Part shown: piece after piece, positions 1 through 7,222 of the stretch
Numbering within the stretch: the stretch's first letter is position 1
Layout of the letters: every line of letters begins with the position of its first letter
DNA from: Ardenticatena maritima
GTDB taxonomy: Bacteria > Chloroflexota > Anaerolineae > Ardenticatenales > Ardenticatenaceae
Direction: 5' to 3'
NCBI RefSeq assembly: GCF_001306175.1
Contig: NZ_LGKN01000003.1
Location: 186,001 to 250,000, forward strand
Length of the DNA stretch: 64,000 nucleotides
Program-made: the position numbers and the translations under genes
The notes under the pieces: generated by a model
Database searches by the model: none
Told to the model about the DNA's origin: nothing
Seen by the model: only the letters and a program-made list of their open reading frames with translations

Positions 1-1
1 C

Positions 2-226
2 ACCCACCACCTGACGGATGAGCAACTCTCGCGCGTGTATGCGCCCATCGGGCTGGATATTGGCGCTGAAACGCCCGCGGAGATTGCGGTTGCCATCATG
101 GGGGAGATCATCCTCGTGCGGCGCGGCGGCACGGGGCGACCGCTGTCGGATGCGTTGTGGGTGGGGAAGCGGCGCGTGCATGTATGGCGCACTCAACGGA
201 ACCGTGGCACAGGGGATGCACAATGA
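2..226 (+). CDS. XdhC/CoxI-family protein, C-terminal end (5' truncated by window)
   Basis: Only the last 74 residues are present; the reading frame is open to the window edge. The tail carries [20 protein letters not shown] followed by EIILVRRGG, which matches the C-terminal block of XdhC/CoxI proteins. These bind or insert the molybdenum cofactor for xanthine dehydrogenase or CO dehydrogenase-type enzymes. The cofactor role is family knowledge; the N-terminal half cannot be seen. Its stop codon overlaps the ATG of the next gene (ATGA), so the two are probably co-translated. Confidence 0.75.
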   Translation, partial: THHLTDEQLSRVYAPIGLDIGAETPAEIAVAIMGEIILVRRGGTGRPLSDALWVGKRRVHVWRTQRNRGTGDAQ

Positions 227-858
227 GCGAACGCTACCCGATTCCCGCCGGTGTTCACCGTGTTGAAGAAATCATCAACCGCAGTCGTTTTATCACCACG
301 ATAGGGCATGCCCCAACTGTGGAAGCCGCCCGCGCGTTCATTGCACACGTGCGCGAGGAATTCGCCGACGCCACACACAACTGCTGGGCGTATGTGGTTG
401 GACCGCCGGGCTCCACGGCGCAGGTCGGCATGAGCGACGATGGCGAACCGCACGGCACGGCGGGGCGTCCCATGCTGACGGTGCTGTTGCATAGCGGCGT
501 CGGGGAGATTGTGGCGGTTGTCACGCGCTACTACGGCGGTATCAAACTGGGCAAAGGGGGGCTGGTGCGGGCGTACAGCGGCGGCGTCAAATTGGCGTTG
601 GAAACGTTGCCGCTGGTTGAAAAAGTCCCACGGCGGCGTCTGGTGCTCACGTTCGATTATTCCTTCCTGACGCCTGTTCAGCGGCTTTTGCCCTCGTTTG
701 AAGCGGATGTGCGCGAAGAAACGTACACCGAGCACGTTCGCCTGGCGCTGGATGTCCCCGAAGAACAGGCGGATGCTTTCATCGAAGCCGTGCGGGAATT
801 GACGCATGGTCGCCTGAATGTGGAACCCGCACCTGGTGAACCCCATTCAATCGGCTAA
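223..858 (+). CDS. YigZ/IMPACT (UPF0029) family protein
   Basis: The 211-residue product matches the YigZ/IMPACT family. It shows the N-terminal block [20 protein letters not shown], then [14 protein letters not shown] and [19 protein letters not shown], the family's most conserved stretches, and a ferredoxin-like C-terminal domain (DUF1949 type). Bacterial members bind nucleic acid or ribosome-related targets, but their exact role is not settled. I chose the ATG that overlaps the previous stop because the longer upstream start would run through the XdhC end. It lies in a rightward group with the XdhC-like gene and the luciferase-like oxidoreductase 24 bases downstream. Confidence 0.88.
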   Translation: MSERYPIPAGVHRVEEIINRSRFITTIGHAPTVEAARAFIAHVREEFADATHNCWAYVVGPPGSTAQVGMSDDGEPHGTAGRPMLTVLLHSGVGEIVAVVTRYYGGIKLGKGGLVRAYSGGVKLALETLPLVEKVPRRRLVLTFDYSFLTPVQRLLPSFEADVREETYTEHVRLALDVPEEQADAFIEAVRELTHGRLNVEPAPGEPHSIG

Positions 859-882
859 ACCAATCGCACAAAGGAGCGCACA

Positions 883-1797
883 ATGCCTGAGATTGCCATC
901 ATGATTGAAGGGCAAAATGGCCTCAATTGGGAGCGCTGGAAGCGCATTGCCCATGCCGTGGAAGATTTGGGCTTTGTAGGGCTCTATCGCTCCGACCACT
1001 TCACCAACGCCAACCCACCCGACAAAGACTCGCTGGAACTGTGGGTCTCGTTGACCTGGCTGGCGAGCCACACCTCGCGTATCGAGTTTGGTCCCCTGGT
1101 CACGCCGGTTTCGTTCCGCCATCCCGTCTTTACAGCCCGCATGGCGAAAGATGTGGACGATTTGTCAGGCGGGCGGCTGGTGCTTGGTGTGGGGGCTGGC
1201 TGGCAAGAGCGCGAGCATGCCATGTTCGGCTTTGATTTGCTTTCGGTGCGTGAACGGTTCGCCCGTTTTGAAGAAGGGTTGGAAGTCATCACCCGCCTGC
1301 TGCGCTCTGAGGAGCGCGTCACGTTTTATGGGCGTTACTACCACTTGCAGGATGCCATTCTCTTGCCGCGCCCGCACCGACCGGGGGGACCGCCTGTGCT
1401 GATTGGCGGCAACGGCCCGCGGCGGACGTTGCCGCTGGTGGCGCGCTACGCAGATGAGTGGAACGCCGTGTTCATTCCGCCTGCACGCATTGCCGAATTG
1501 AATGCGCGGCTGGATGAGTTGCTGCGTGCAGAAGGTCGGCGTCCCAGCGACGTGCGCCGCTCATTGATGACGGGGCTCATCTTCGGGCGTGATGCAACCG
1601 AACTGGCGCGCAAGTTGGAAGGGCGTCCACCGGCTGACGAGTTGCGGGCGCGCGGGCTGATTGTGGGCATGCCGTCGGAAGTGCGCGAGCAAATTGCCGC
1701 GTTGGACACCGTGGGTGTCCAGCGTGTCATGCTCCAATGGCTCGGTCTGGACGATGTGGACGGGCTGGCGGCGCTCGCCGAGGCGCTGCTCCACTGA
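883..1797 (+). CDS. LLM-class (luciferase-like) flavin-dependent oxidoreductase, probably F420-dependent
   Basis: The 304 residues read as a single bacterial-luciferase-like TIM barrel. The signature is the central block DVDDLSGGRLVLGVGAGWQE followed by HAMFGF, then PPVLIGGNGPRRTL and ARYADEWNA. These are typical of F420- or FMNH2-dependent oxidoreductases of the LLM class. The cofactor cannot be fixed from sequence; F420 is an inference from the closest sequence style. AAGGAG lies seven bases before the ATG. The gene is last in its group and is followed by a strong hairpin terminator. The substrate is unknown. Confidence 0.85.
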   Translation: MPEIAIMIEGQNGLNWERWKRIAHAVEDLGFVGLYRSDHFTNANPPDKDSLELWVSLTWLASHTSRIEFGPLVTPVSFRHPVFTARMAKDVDDLSGGRLVLGVGAGWQEREHAMFGFDLLSVRERFARFEEGLEVITRLLRSEERVTFYGRYYHLQDAILLPRPHRPGGPPVLIGGNGPRRTLPLVARYADEWNAVFIPPARIAELNARLDELLRAEGRRPSDVRRSLMTGLIFGRDATELARKLEGRPPADELRARGLIVGMPSEVREQIAALDTVGVQRVMLQWLGLDDVDGLAALAEALLH

Positions 1798-1816
1798 CAG
1801 CGTACCGGCTGCATGA

Positions 1817-1853
1817 AAAGACCTGGCAGGCTTTCAACGTCTGCCAGGTCTTT
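1817..1853. terminator. Bidirectional intrinsic terminator
   Basis: A perfect 13-base stem (AAAGACCTGGCAG with CTGCCAGGTCTTT) and an 11-base loop, with A-rich and T-rich sides. It sits between two convergent genes and can serve both the luciferase-like gene and the leftward secreted-protein gene. Confidence 0.85.
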
Positions 1854-1879
1854 GTGTGTCGCGTGGGCGCAGGTGGGCG

Positions 1880-2710
1880 CTAGCGCCCGCGCCACCAATC
1901 CTTCCGCGAGCGGGGGTCCATGAATGTGCCGTTATCGCGAATGGCAACGCGAATTTCCGAACCGCGGGCGCGCCCGATGGGTTGGCCGCCCATCACCGCC
2001 GGCAACGATGTACGCCCGGCGGTGTTCCATTGTTCGTACAACGCCAGCAGTGACGGTTCCACACAGATGTTCTCGATATGCACCGTATACCCATGCACCA
2101 CGTTATCTTCGCGGGTGTATTTGAGCGTTATGCGCTCGCGCGTTGCGTAAAGCACAAGGGCGTCATACCCATATCCGATGTTGTAGCCGCTGTCGGGAAC
2201 GCGAATCACTTCCAGAGGCGTTGTTTGCATACCGCTCAGCGTCACAGACCAGGTTGTGAGCAAATTCCCCCGACAATTGCATCCCCAATCCCAATCGTAA
2301 ACGCGGTATTGTTGGGTGAAGGTGGGCGTGCGTTGGTCGCCGAACAGCCCATAGAGTTGAGGGGCGTTGGGGTCGTATCCGCCGCCATAATCAACAAGCC
2401 CGCGGAACGCATTAGTTGGTTCGTAGCCGCGCAATGCCAGGTTGATGTCAGCGTGTTGGGTGGCTGGGCGGTCGGTAGGTGACCCTTCAATCGTGAATGC
2501 AGTGTAAGACACGCCGGAGATTGGTTCGCAGGGATCGGGGGTTGGTGTCGGTGTTGGTGTTGGGGGTGGAGCTTTTACAATGGCTGGCAAGTAGACGTAC
2601 TTGTTATTTGTGGTTGTGGCGTGTACCGCTGGTTTTGCAGGGAGATTGAGAAACCAGATGAGACTGCAAAAAACAATGCACCCAATCACCAAAATGAACC
2701 GCTTACGCAT
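1880..2710 (-). CDS. Secreted protein of unknown function with YLPAIVK motif and Thr-Pro linker
   Basis: The product is 276 residues when started at the ATG behind AGGAAAG; a longer frame upstream would run into a terminator. It opens with basic residues and a hydrophobic stretch (RKRFILVIGCIVFCSLIWFL), a signal peptide or membrane anchor. After that come YVYLPAIVK and a (PT)n linker, an arrangement common in exported Chloroflexota proteins. The remaining 200 residues contain several Cys (DWGCNCRG, ENICVE) that could form disulfides, plus many Tyr, Gly and Asp. The end has EIRVAIRDNGTFMDPRSRKD. I recognise no catalytic family. The function is unknown; surface location is an inference. Confidence 0.7.
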   Translation of the reverse strand: MRKRFILVIGCIVFCSLIWFLNLPAKPAVHATTTNNKYVYLPAIVKAPPPTPTPTPTPDPCEPISGVSYTAFTIEGSPTDRPATQHADINLALRGYEPTNAFRGLVDYGGGYDPNAPQLYGLFGDQRTPTFTQQYRVYDWDWGCNCRGNLLTTWSVTLSGMQTTPLEVIRVPDSGYNIGYGYDALVLYATRERITLKYTREDNVVHGYTVHIENICVEPSLLALYEQWNTAGRTSLPAVMGGQPIGRARGSEIRVAIRDNGTFMDPRSRKDWWRGR

Positions 2711-2761
2711 CTGCTCTTTCCTCTGTTGTTTTGTGCGCTTTATTTTCCAGCACTTCTTTGG

Positions 2762-2794
2762 GACAAAAACAACAAGCCCGCCGAAGCGGGCTTG
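2762..2794 (-). terminator. Intrinsic terminator of the speD-speE operon
   Basis: On the minus strand a 9-base GC stem (CAAGCCCGC/GCGGGCTTG) closes a TTCG tetraloop and is followed by TTGTTTTTGT. It lies 40 bases downstream of the speE stop. Confidence 0.85.
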
Positions 2795-2833
2795 AGTGTA
2801 CTGCATAGTGACACAGGCGAAATAGGAAAATGG

Positions 2834-3787
2834 TCAGGGAAGAGGAACGTTTTCTTCCCACCAATACGTGTCAGGTGGTTCCTCTGGCGGGACGAAAGCC
2901 CCGTGTACGCGGAAGCGTTGGTATGCTTCTTCCAGATAAGGTGGCAATGTCAACTCTTGCGGAAACAGATTGGGGCGTAGGGCGCGCAAACCGCCATTGA
3001 GAAACGTCGTGCGTGCTTCCCATACTTCTGTTGGAATGTGTGCAAAGTCCACTTCGTCTGACGCGAGAATGAAACCGTATGAGCCGGCGAACGAGTGGAT
3101 ATGGGCGGCGTGGAGCGCTGTATGGCGAAAATGCCGATCCAGCAAAACGCGCACTTGTAGTGCGTAGAAGTTGGGGGCGTGAATCGTTTCCCCATGAGTG
3201 GCGACAATGCCGCCCGGCGCAAGCACTCGCTTCACCAACCCAATCACTTCCTCATAGAGCGCCATCCCTTCCAACTCGTAGGGGTCTACAAGGTCAACGA
3301 TAGCGACATCGAACTGCTGGCCTGTTTCACGCAAGAAGTTGCGCGCATCGCCAATGATGATGGTGGCTTTGGGATGGTCGAAACTGCCCTGGTGGATGTG
3401 GGCGAGGTGTTCTTTGCAAGCGTCCAGCACCACCTGGTCCAGTTCGACCATGACCACTTCTTCAACACGTTGGTCGCGGAGTACTTCGCGCAAGGCAAGC
3501 CCATCGCCGCCGCCTAAAATCAGGACGCGACGGGGCGAAGGATGCGCTAGCAAGGCCGGCAATACCAGGCGCTCGTGGTAGATGAATTCGTCGCCTTCGT
3601 AAATTTGGATATTGGCGTCCAGGAAGAGCGCGCGCCCACCTTTCCACAGGTCGGCAATGACCACTTCTTGATAAGGCGATTGTGTGCGCACCACCCAACG
3701 TTCAATCCCCGTCAGGACAACGAACGTGGGGTGGGTGCGATCACAGGACGCCGCGATCCAGTTCGACGATTTGTGTGCGTTCGGCAT
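2834..3787 (-). CDS. speE: Polyamine aminopropyltransferase (spermidine synthase)
   Basis: Transfers the aminopropyl group of decarboxylated S-adenosylmethionine to putrescine or a related amine. The 317 residues show the family order: a small N-terminal beta domain ending QEVVIADLWKGGRALFLDAN, EFIYHERLVLPALLAHP, the SAM-site glycine loop RVLILGGGDGLALREVLR, the acidic EEVVMVELDQVVLDAC, GDARNF and AIVDLVDPYE. The active-site Asp lies in DLVDPYE, where many homologues have DSTDP. The chosen ATG has GGAG upstream and overlaps the 3' end of speD by 47 bases; a start further upstream is possible but would overlap more. It is translated with speD, which supplies its substrate. Confidence 0.9.
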   Translation of the reverse strand: MPNAHKSSNWIAASCDRTHPTFVVLTGIERWVVRTQSPYQEVVIADLWKGGRALFLDANIQIYEGDEFIYHERLVLPALLAHPSPRRVLILGGGDGLALREVLRDQRVEEVVMVELDQVVLDACKEHLAHIHQGSFDHPKATIIIGDARNFLRETGQQFDVAIVDLVDPYELEGMALYEEVIGLVKRVLAPGGIVATHGETIHAPNFYALQVRVLLDRHFRHTALHAAHIHSFAGSYGFILASDEVDFAHIPTEVWEARTTFLNGGLRALRPNLFPQELTLPPYLEEAYQRFRVHGAFVPPEEPPDTYWWEENVPLP

Positions 3788-4136
3788 CGAGTCGCTCCGA
3801 GAGAATTTCAAGCGCTTTGTAGGGTAAACCGCCACACGTGAAGACGTCCACGGCGGCGTAGCCGTATTCCGGCCAGGTGTGGATGGAAAGGTGGGATTCC
3901 GCCAGCAGCATCACGCCGGTGACACCATGCGGGGCAAAAGCATGCATGGCGATGTTGAGAACCGTCAATTCGCCGCCTTCCGCAGCGGCCAGCATACTTT
4001 CGCGAATATGTTCAACGTCGTTCAAGAGTTCAGGAGAACGTGACCAGAGTTCGACAATCAGGTGTTTGCCCAGGACGATCCTCTCGGTCGCCCCCAGAAG
4101 TTCCCCCAGAGAAGCATGCACCTTCTCAATCGTCAT
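3741..4136 (-). CDS. speD: S-adenosylmethionine decarboxylase proenzyme
   Basis: Makes decarboxylated SAM for SpeE. The 131-residue protein has the class 1 prokaryotic form. The self-cleavage site is visible in LLAESHLSIHTWPEYGYAAV: the Ser of ESHLS becomes the N-terminal pyruvoyl group. The Cys of VFTCGG and the preceding His are the usual catalytic partners. A strong AAAGGAGG site precedes the ATG. Expression is probably controlled by the long leader upstream (separate entries): a near-perfect promoter followed by a terminator-like hairpin. The neighbour speE completes the pathway. Confidence 0.95.
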   Translation of the reverse strand: MTIEKVHASLGELLGATERIVLGKHLIVELWSRSPELLNDVEHIRESMLAAAEGGELTVLNIAMHAFAPHGVTGVMLLAESHLSIHTWPEYGYAAVDVFTCGGLPYKALEILSERLDAERTQIVELDRGVL

Positions 4137-4421
4137 AACGAGCCTCCTTTATGCGTAAAATGGTTGCTCGTGCCCCCAAGGGACACCCCAGGCCTAACGA
4201 CCGAGGGGGAGGACCGTATTCACTTGTGATGGGCCTCCTGGCTGCTCATCAGCACAAAGCCTCAGGCAAACCCCGGAGACAAGGTGTGTTTTTTGGTCCT
4301 TTTGGCTCTGACCGCTGCAGTGTGAAGGCGGTCTCGGCGTCTCACCCCCCTACAGTACAGAAAAAAGCGTTCCCCCCGCCGAAGCGAGGAAAGAACGCGG
4401 TTGACAAAAAGGCTAACAAGC
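4137..4421 (-). promoter_or_regulatory. Long speD leader, possibly structured
   Basis: About 285 bases separate the predicted transcription start from the speD ATG, with no open frame worth calling. The minus strand has several inverted repeats: GTGTCCC/GGGGGCAC just before the ribosome site, GCC/GGC, and a bulged stem pairing CACAA with TTGTG and CAT with ATG around a GC-rich loop. I could not match it to a known riboswitch class; it does not show the SAM-I or SAM-II consensus. A polyamine- or SAM-responsive leader is an inference. Confidence 0.4.
4361..4398 (-). terminator. Terminator-like hairpin inside the speD leader (possible attenuator)
   Basis: On the minus strand a 13-pair stem with G-T wobbles and a two-base bulge (outer GCGTTC/GAACGC) carries a TTCG tetraloop and is followed directly by TTTTTT. 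It begins about 23 bases after the predicted start of transcription, so it would stop transcripts after roughly 60 bases unless read through. Confidence 0.6.
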
Positions 4422-4427
4422 CGCCCA

Positions 4428-4456
4428 AGTATAAAAATGGAAAGCGTGGGTGTCAA
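4428..4456 (-). promoter_or_regulatory. Consensus sigma-70-type promoter for speD-speE
   Basis: On the minus strand TTGACA, exactly 17 bases, then TATACT: six of six and five of six matches to the consensus. The predicted start of transcription is near 4421. Confidence 0.8.
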
Positions 4457-4477
4457 ATAGGAAAAACGTCATGGGCT

Positions 4478-4506
4478 CTGGCACTCTCGCTAACCTATGC
4501 TATCAT
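4478..4506 (+). promoter_or_regulatory. Predicted promoter for the CysQ-like gene
   Basis: CTGGCA and TATCAT are separated by 17 bases, about 48 bases before the ATG. It is divergent from the speD promoter. The 4137-4553 spacer therefore holds two back-to-back promoters and the speD leader, and no further gene that I can see. Confidence 0.5.
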
Positions 4507-4553
4507 GCCTGCTGGTTTTGCCTCAATCAATCGAAATGGTGAAAGGATGACGT

Positions 4554-5366
4554 ATGGCATACGAACGCGAACTGGATATCGCACGGCAACTCGCCCGTGA
4601 AGCCGGCGCTTTGCTTTTGCAGTACCGTGACAATGTCGGCGCTGTGATTGACAAAGGCGGCAATTCACCCCAAAGCGAAGCCGACCGTGCAAGTAACCGT
4701 TTGCTTGTTGAGGCATTGCATTCGCATTTTCCTGAAGATGGTATTCTCGCCGAAGAATCGCCTGACACCATGCGCGCCCACACGCATCGCCGTGTCTGGG
4801 TGATTGACCCGCTTGACGGCACACGCGAATACCTGGAAGGCATTGACCAATTCGTTGTGCAAATCGGGCTGGTGGTGGATGGACGCCCCCAAATGGGAGT
4901 GGTCTATCAACCAAGTAGCGATCGCCTCTACTACGGCATTGTGGGGGAAGGGGCATGGTTGGAGCATGAAGGAGCGACGACGCCGCTCCGTGTGAGTGAA
5001 CGGAGCGACCTCGCGACGTTCCGCGCTGTGGTGAGCCGCTCGCATGGCGAGGGCATCACTGACGAAATGTTGAAGCGCCTGGGGATTACCGACGTGGCGC
5101 GCATTGGCAGTGTGGGGATGAAGGTCGCCGCCTTGCTGGAACAGCGCGCAGAGGTGTACATTCACCCAAGCCCGCACACCAAGTTGTGGGATACCGCCGC
5201 CCCCGAAGCCGTGTTGACCGCCGCGGGTGGCGTCATGACCGATTGCCATGGTCGCCCGCTGGTGTACAGCGCCGATGTGGTGAAAAACCGCTACGGCGTG
5301 GTGGCCAGCAATGGGCGTGCACACCGCAAAATTATCAGCATTGTCTCGCCGCTCTATCGCGAATAA
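4554..5366 (+). CDS. CysQ-like 3'(2'),5'-bisphosphate nucleotidase / inositol monophosphatase family
   Basis: A Mg2+- or Li+-sensitive phosphatase of the FIG superfamily. Motifs seen in the 270 residues: GGNSPQSEADRASN, the metal-binding pair EES and VIDPLDGTREYLEG (canonical DPLDGT), and TKLWDTAAPEAVLTAAGG, the WDxAA motif that binds the third metal. The spacing and the GTREY variant fit the CysQ branch, which removes the 3' phosphate from PAP made in sulfate assimilation; an inositol phosphatase role cannot be ruled out. AAAGGA precedes the ATG. It starts a rightward group with the CDP-alcohol transferase, RNase D and DUF2079 genes. Confidence 0.85.
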   Translation: MAYERELDIARQLAREAGALLLQYRDNVGAVIDKGGNSPQSEADRASNRLLVEALHSHFPEDGILAEESPDTMRAHTHRRVWVIDPLDGTREYLEGIDQFVVQIGLVVDGRPQMGVVYQPSSDRLYYGIVGEGAWLEHEGATTPLRVSERSDLATFRAVVSRSHGEGITDEMLKRLGITDVARIGSVGMKVAALLEQRAEVYIHPSPHTKLWDTAAPEAVLTAAGGVMTDCHGRPLVYSADVVKNRYGVVASNGRAHRKIISIVSPLYRE

Positions 5367-5381
5367 CGAGGGAGGATGTGC

Positions 5382-5987
5382 ATGGTTGCGAATGCCATCA
5401 CACTCAGCCGCTTGATTTTTCTTGCTGTGGCGTGCGCGCTGTTGTATGTGCATGGTGTGGCGCCGCGCGTGGTCGCATTCGTGTTGATTCTGTTCTTGAT
5501 TGCGCTTGACGGTGTGGATGGCTGGGTGGCGCGCAAACGGGGCGAAGTGAGCGACCTCGGCGCCGTCATGGATATCGCCATTGACCGCGTGGTTGAAAAT
5601 GTCTTCTGGATTGTGTACATGGATTTGGGGCTGGTTCATGTGCTGATTCCGCTCATCGTGATCAGCCGCGGCATCATTACGGACGCCATTCGGGCGTATG
5701 CGCTTGCCAAGGGCGAAACGGCGTTTGAAATGATGAAAACGCCCTGGGCGCGCTGGCTGGTGAGCGGGCGTCCCATGCGAGCGTTCTACGGCTTCATGAA
5801 AGCCTTTGTCTTTGCAGCCCTGGCGCTGTTCCTGGCATTGCAAGCCTGGCAACCCGAAGCCGCCTGGTTAGCGCCTTTGCAACTGGTGCTCACCGGGCTT
5901 GTCATCCTGACTGTGGGCATTACAATCCTGCGCGGCGCGCCTGTTGTCTATGAAAGCAAGCGATTCTTCTTTGGTGAACCAGTCTGA
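5382..5987 (+). CDS. CDP-alcohol phosphatidyltransferase
   Basis: An integral membrane enzyme that moves a phosphatidyl group from CDP-diacylglycerol to an alcohol. The complete family signature D-x2-DG-x2-AR-x8-G-x3-D-x3-D is present as DGVDGWVARKRGEVSDLGAV followed by MDIAID. About six hydrophobic helices surround it in 201 residues. The acceptor alcohol (glycerol phosphate, inositol or other) cannot be told. I chose the second in-frame ATG because GGGAGG then sits at correct spacing; the first ATG abuts it. It follows the CysQ-like gene by 15 bases. The inositol-phosphatase-like neighbour makes inositol lipid chemistry conceivable, but this is only an inference. Confidence 0.88.
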   Translation: MVANAITLSRLIFLAVACALLYVHGVAPRVVAFVLILFLIALDGVDGWVARKRGEVSDLGAVMDIAIDRVVENVFWIVYMDLGLVHVLIPLIVISRGIITDAIRAYALAKGETAFEMMKTPWARWLVSGRPMRAFYGFMKAFVFAALALFLALQAWQPEAAWLAPLQLVLTGLVILTVGITILRGAPVVYESKRFFFGEPV

Positions 5988-6008
5988 GGCAAACAAAGTC
6001 GAGCAACA

Positions 6009-7220
6009 ATGAAACCACGTCGTCCGAATGTCGTCATCAAAACATTGCCGGTGCTTTGGGTGGATACGCCCGAAGCCTTAGCCGAACTTGACCGCCATCT
6101 TGAAGGGGCGACGCGCCTTGCGCTGGATACCGAATTTGTGCGCGACCGGCAGTATCGCCCGCGCCTGGAAATCATCCAATTGGCCACGGATGACCTGCTG
6201 GCGGTGCTTGATTACCGCGCGTTGCAATCGCTTGGGCGCTTGGCTGAGTGTTTGCTGGATGACCGCGTGCTCAAAGTCATGCACGCCGCCCGCCAGGACC
6301 TCGAAATTCTGTACGACCTGCTGCAACGTGTGCCCCGCCCACTCGCCGATACGCAAGTGGCCGCCTCCATCGTGGGAATTGGGGCGCAGGTGGGGTACGC
6401 CAATCTGGTGCGGCAGGTGCTGGGTATCGAGTTGAAGAAGGCGCAAACGCTGACAAACTGGTCGCACCGCCCATTGTCCCCGCATCAAATTGAGTATGCA
6501 CTGGATGATGTGCGCTATCTGCTGCCCTTGTGGGACGAATTGGCGCGCCGCCTCGACGCCATGCAGCGCATCGGCTGGTTTTGGGAAGAGATGGAGCGCG
6601 TGAGCGAACCGCACAACTTTGCCCCGCATGCGCCCGATGATGTGTGGCGTTCGTTCAAGGGCGCTTCACGCTTGCGCCGTACCGAGCAGGCGGCTTTGCG
6701 GGCATTGGCGGCTTTGCGCGAGCGCATTGCCCGCGAACACGATATGGCGTTGCCTTTCGTGCTCCGCGATCAGACGTTGCTGTATCTGGCGCGACGGCGA
6801 CCGTCCTCGTTGCAGGAATTAGCCGACGTTCACGACATCCCCGATTGGCTTCTTGAACAGTATGGGCCCGAGTTGCTCGACGCTCTGGTATCTGCTGAGC
6901 ATGAAAAAAACGCGAAACGGCCGAAAAAACGCCGCGCACTCACCCAATCGGAACATGAGTTTGTCGATGTCTTGTTGGCGTGGGTGCAGGTGCGCGCCCG
7001 CGAAGCCAACGTCGCCCCGGACACATTGGCGACACGTGAAGACCTGGAACACTTGCTCGCCTCTGAACCGGAAGCGCGTACCGGTTTGCCGCTTTTGCAG
7101 GGATGGCGGCGTGAAGTGGTCGGTGAATCACTTTTGGCGTTGCTGGAAGGCCGCGCCGCCTTGATGTGGAACCCCGTAGATGGACGCCTCGAATATCTCA
7201 ACCTGGCTGACGATGTGTAA
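6009..7220 (+). CDS. rnd: Ribonuclease D (DEDDy 3'-5' exonuclease with HRDC domain)
   Basis: Trims 3' ends of tRNA precursors and other stable RNAs. The 403 residues begin with the exonuclease fold: Exo I ALDTEFVRDRQYRPRLEIIQ, Exo II VMHAARQDLEILYDLL and Exo III QIEYALDDVRYLLPLWDELA with the Tyr of DEDDy enzymes. An HRDC helical domain follows (about residues 225-300), seen as ALRALAALRERIAREHDMAL and RRPSSLQELADVHDIP. A second, more diverged HRDC-like region lies near 320-390. The length is normal for the family. Only a weak ribosome site (GAG) is visible. The next gene starts two bases after the stop, which suggests a shared transcript. Confidence 0.93.
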   Translation: MKPRRPNVVIKTLPVLWVDTPEALAELDRHLEGATRLALDTEFVRDRQYRPRLEIIQLATDDLLAVLDYRALQSLGRLAECLLDDRVLKVMHAARQDLEILYDLLQRVPRPLADTQVAASIVGIGAQVGYANLVRQVLGIELKKAQTLTNWSHRPLSPHQIEYALDDVRYLLPLWDELARRLDAMQRIGWFWEEMERVSEPHNFAPHAPDDVWRSFKGASRLRRTEQAALRALAALRERIAREHDMALPFVLRDQTLLYLARRRPSSLQELADVHDIPDWLLEQYGPELLDALVSAEHEKNAKRPKKRRALTQSEHEFVDVLLAWVQVRAREANVAPDTLATREDLEHLLASEPEARTGLPLLQGWRREVVGESLLALLEGRAALMWNPVDGRLEYLNLADDV

Positions 7221-7222
7221 CT

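Noticed and set aside
4243-4252. CTGATGA in the speD leader on the minus strand, as in a hammerhead ribozyme core
   Set aside because: No matching GAAA core strand or third stem at the right distance.
4401-4435. Plus-strand TTGACA followed by TATAAA, resembling a promoter for the CysQ-like gene
   Set aside because: The spacing is 23 bases, too long for a sigma-70 promoter. The same bases serve as the -10 of a much better minus-strand promoter.
4665-5852. A 395-codon minus-strand open frame
   Set aside because: It spans the CysQ-like and CDP-alcohol transferase genes in antisense and has no recognisable domain.
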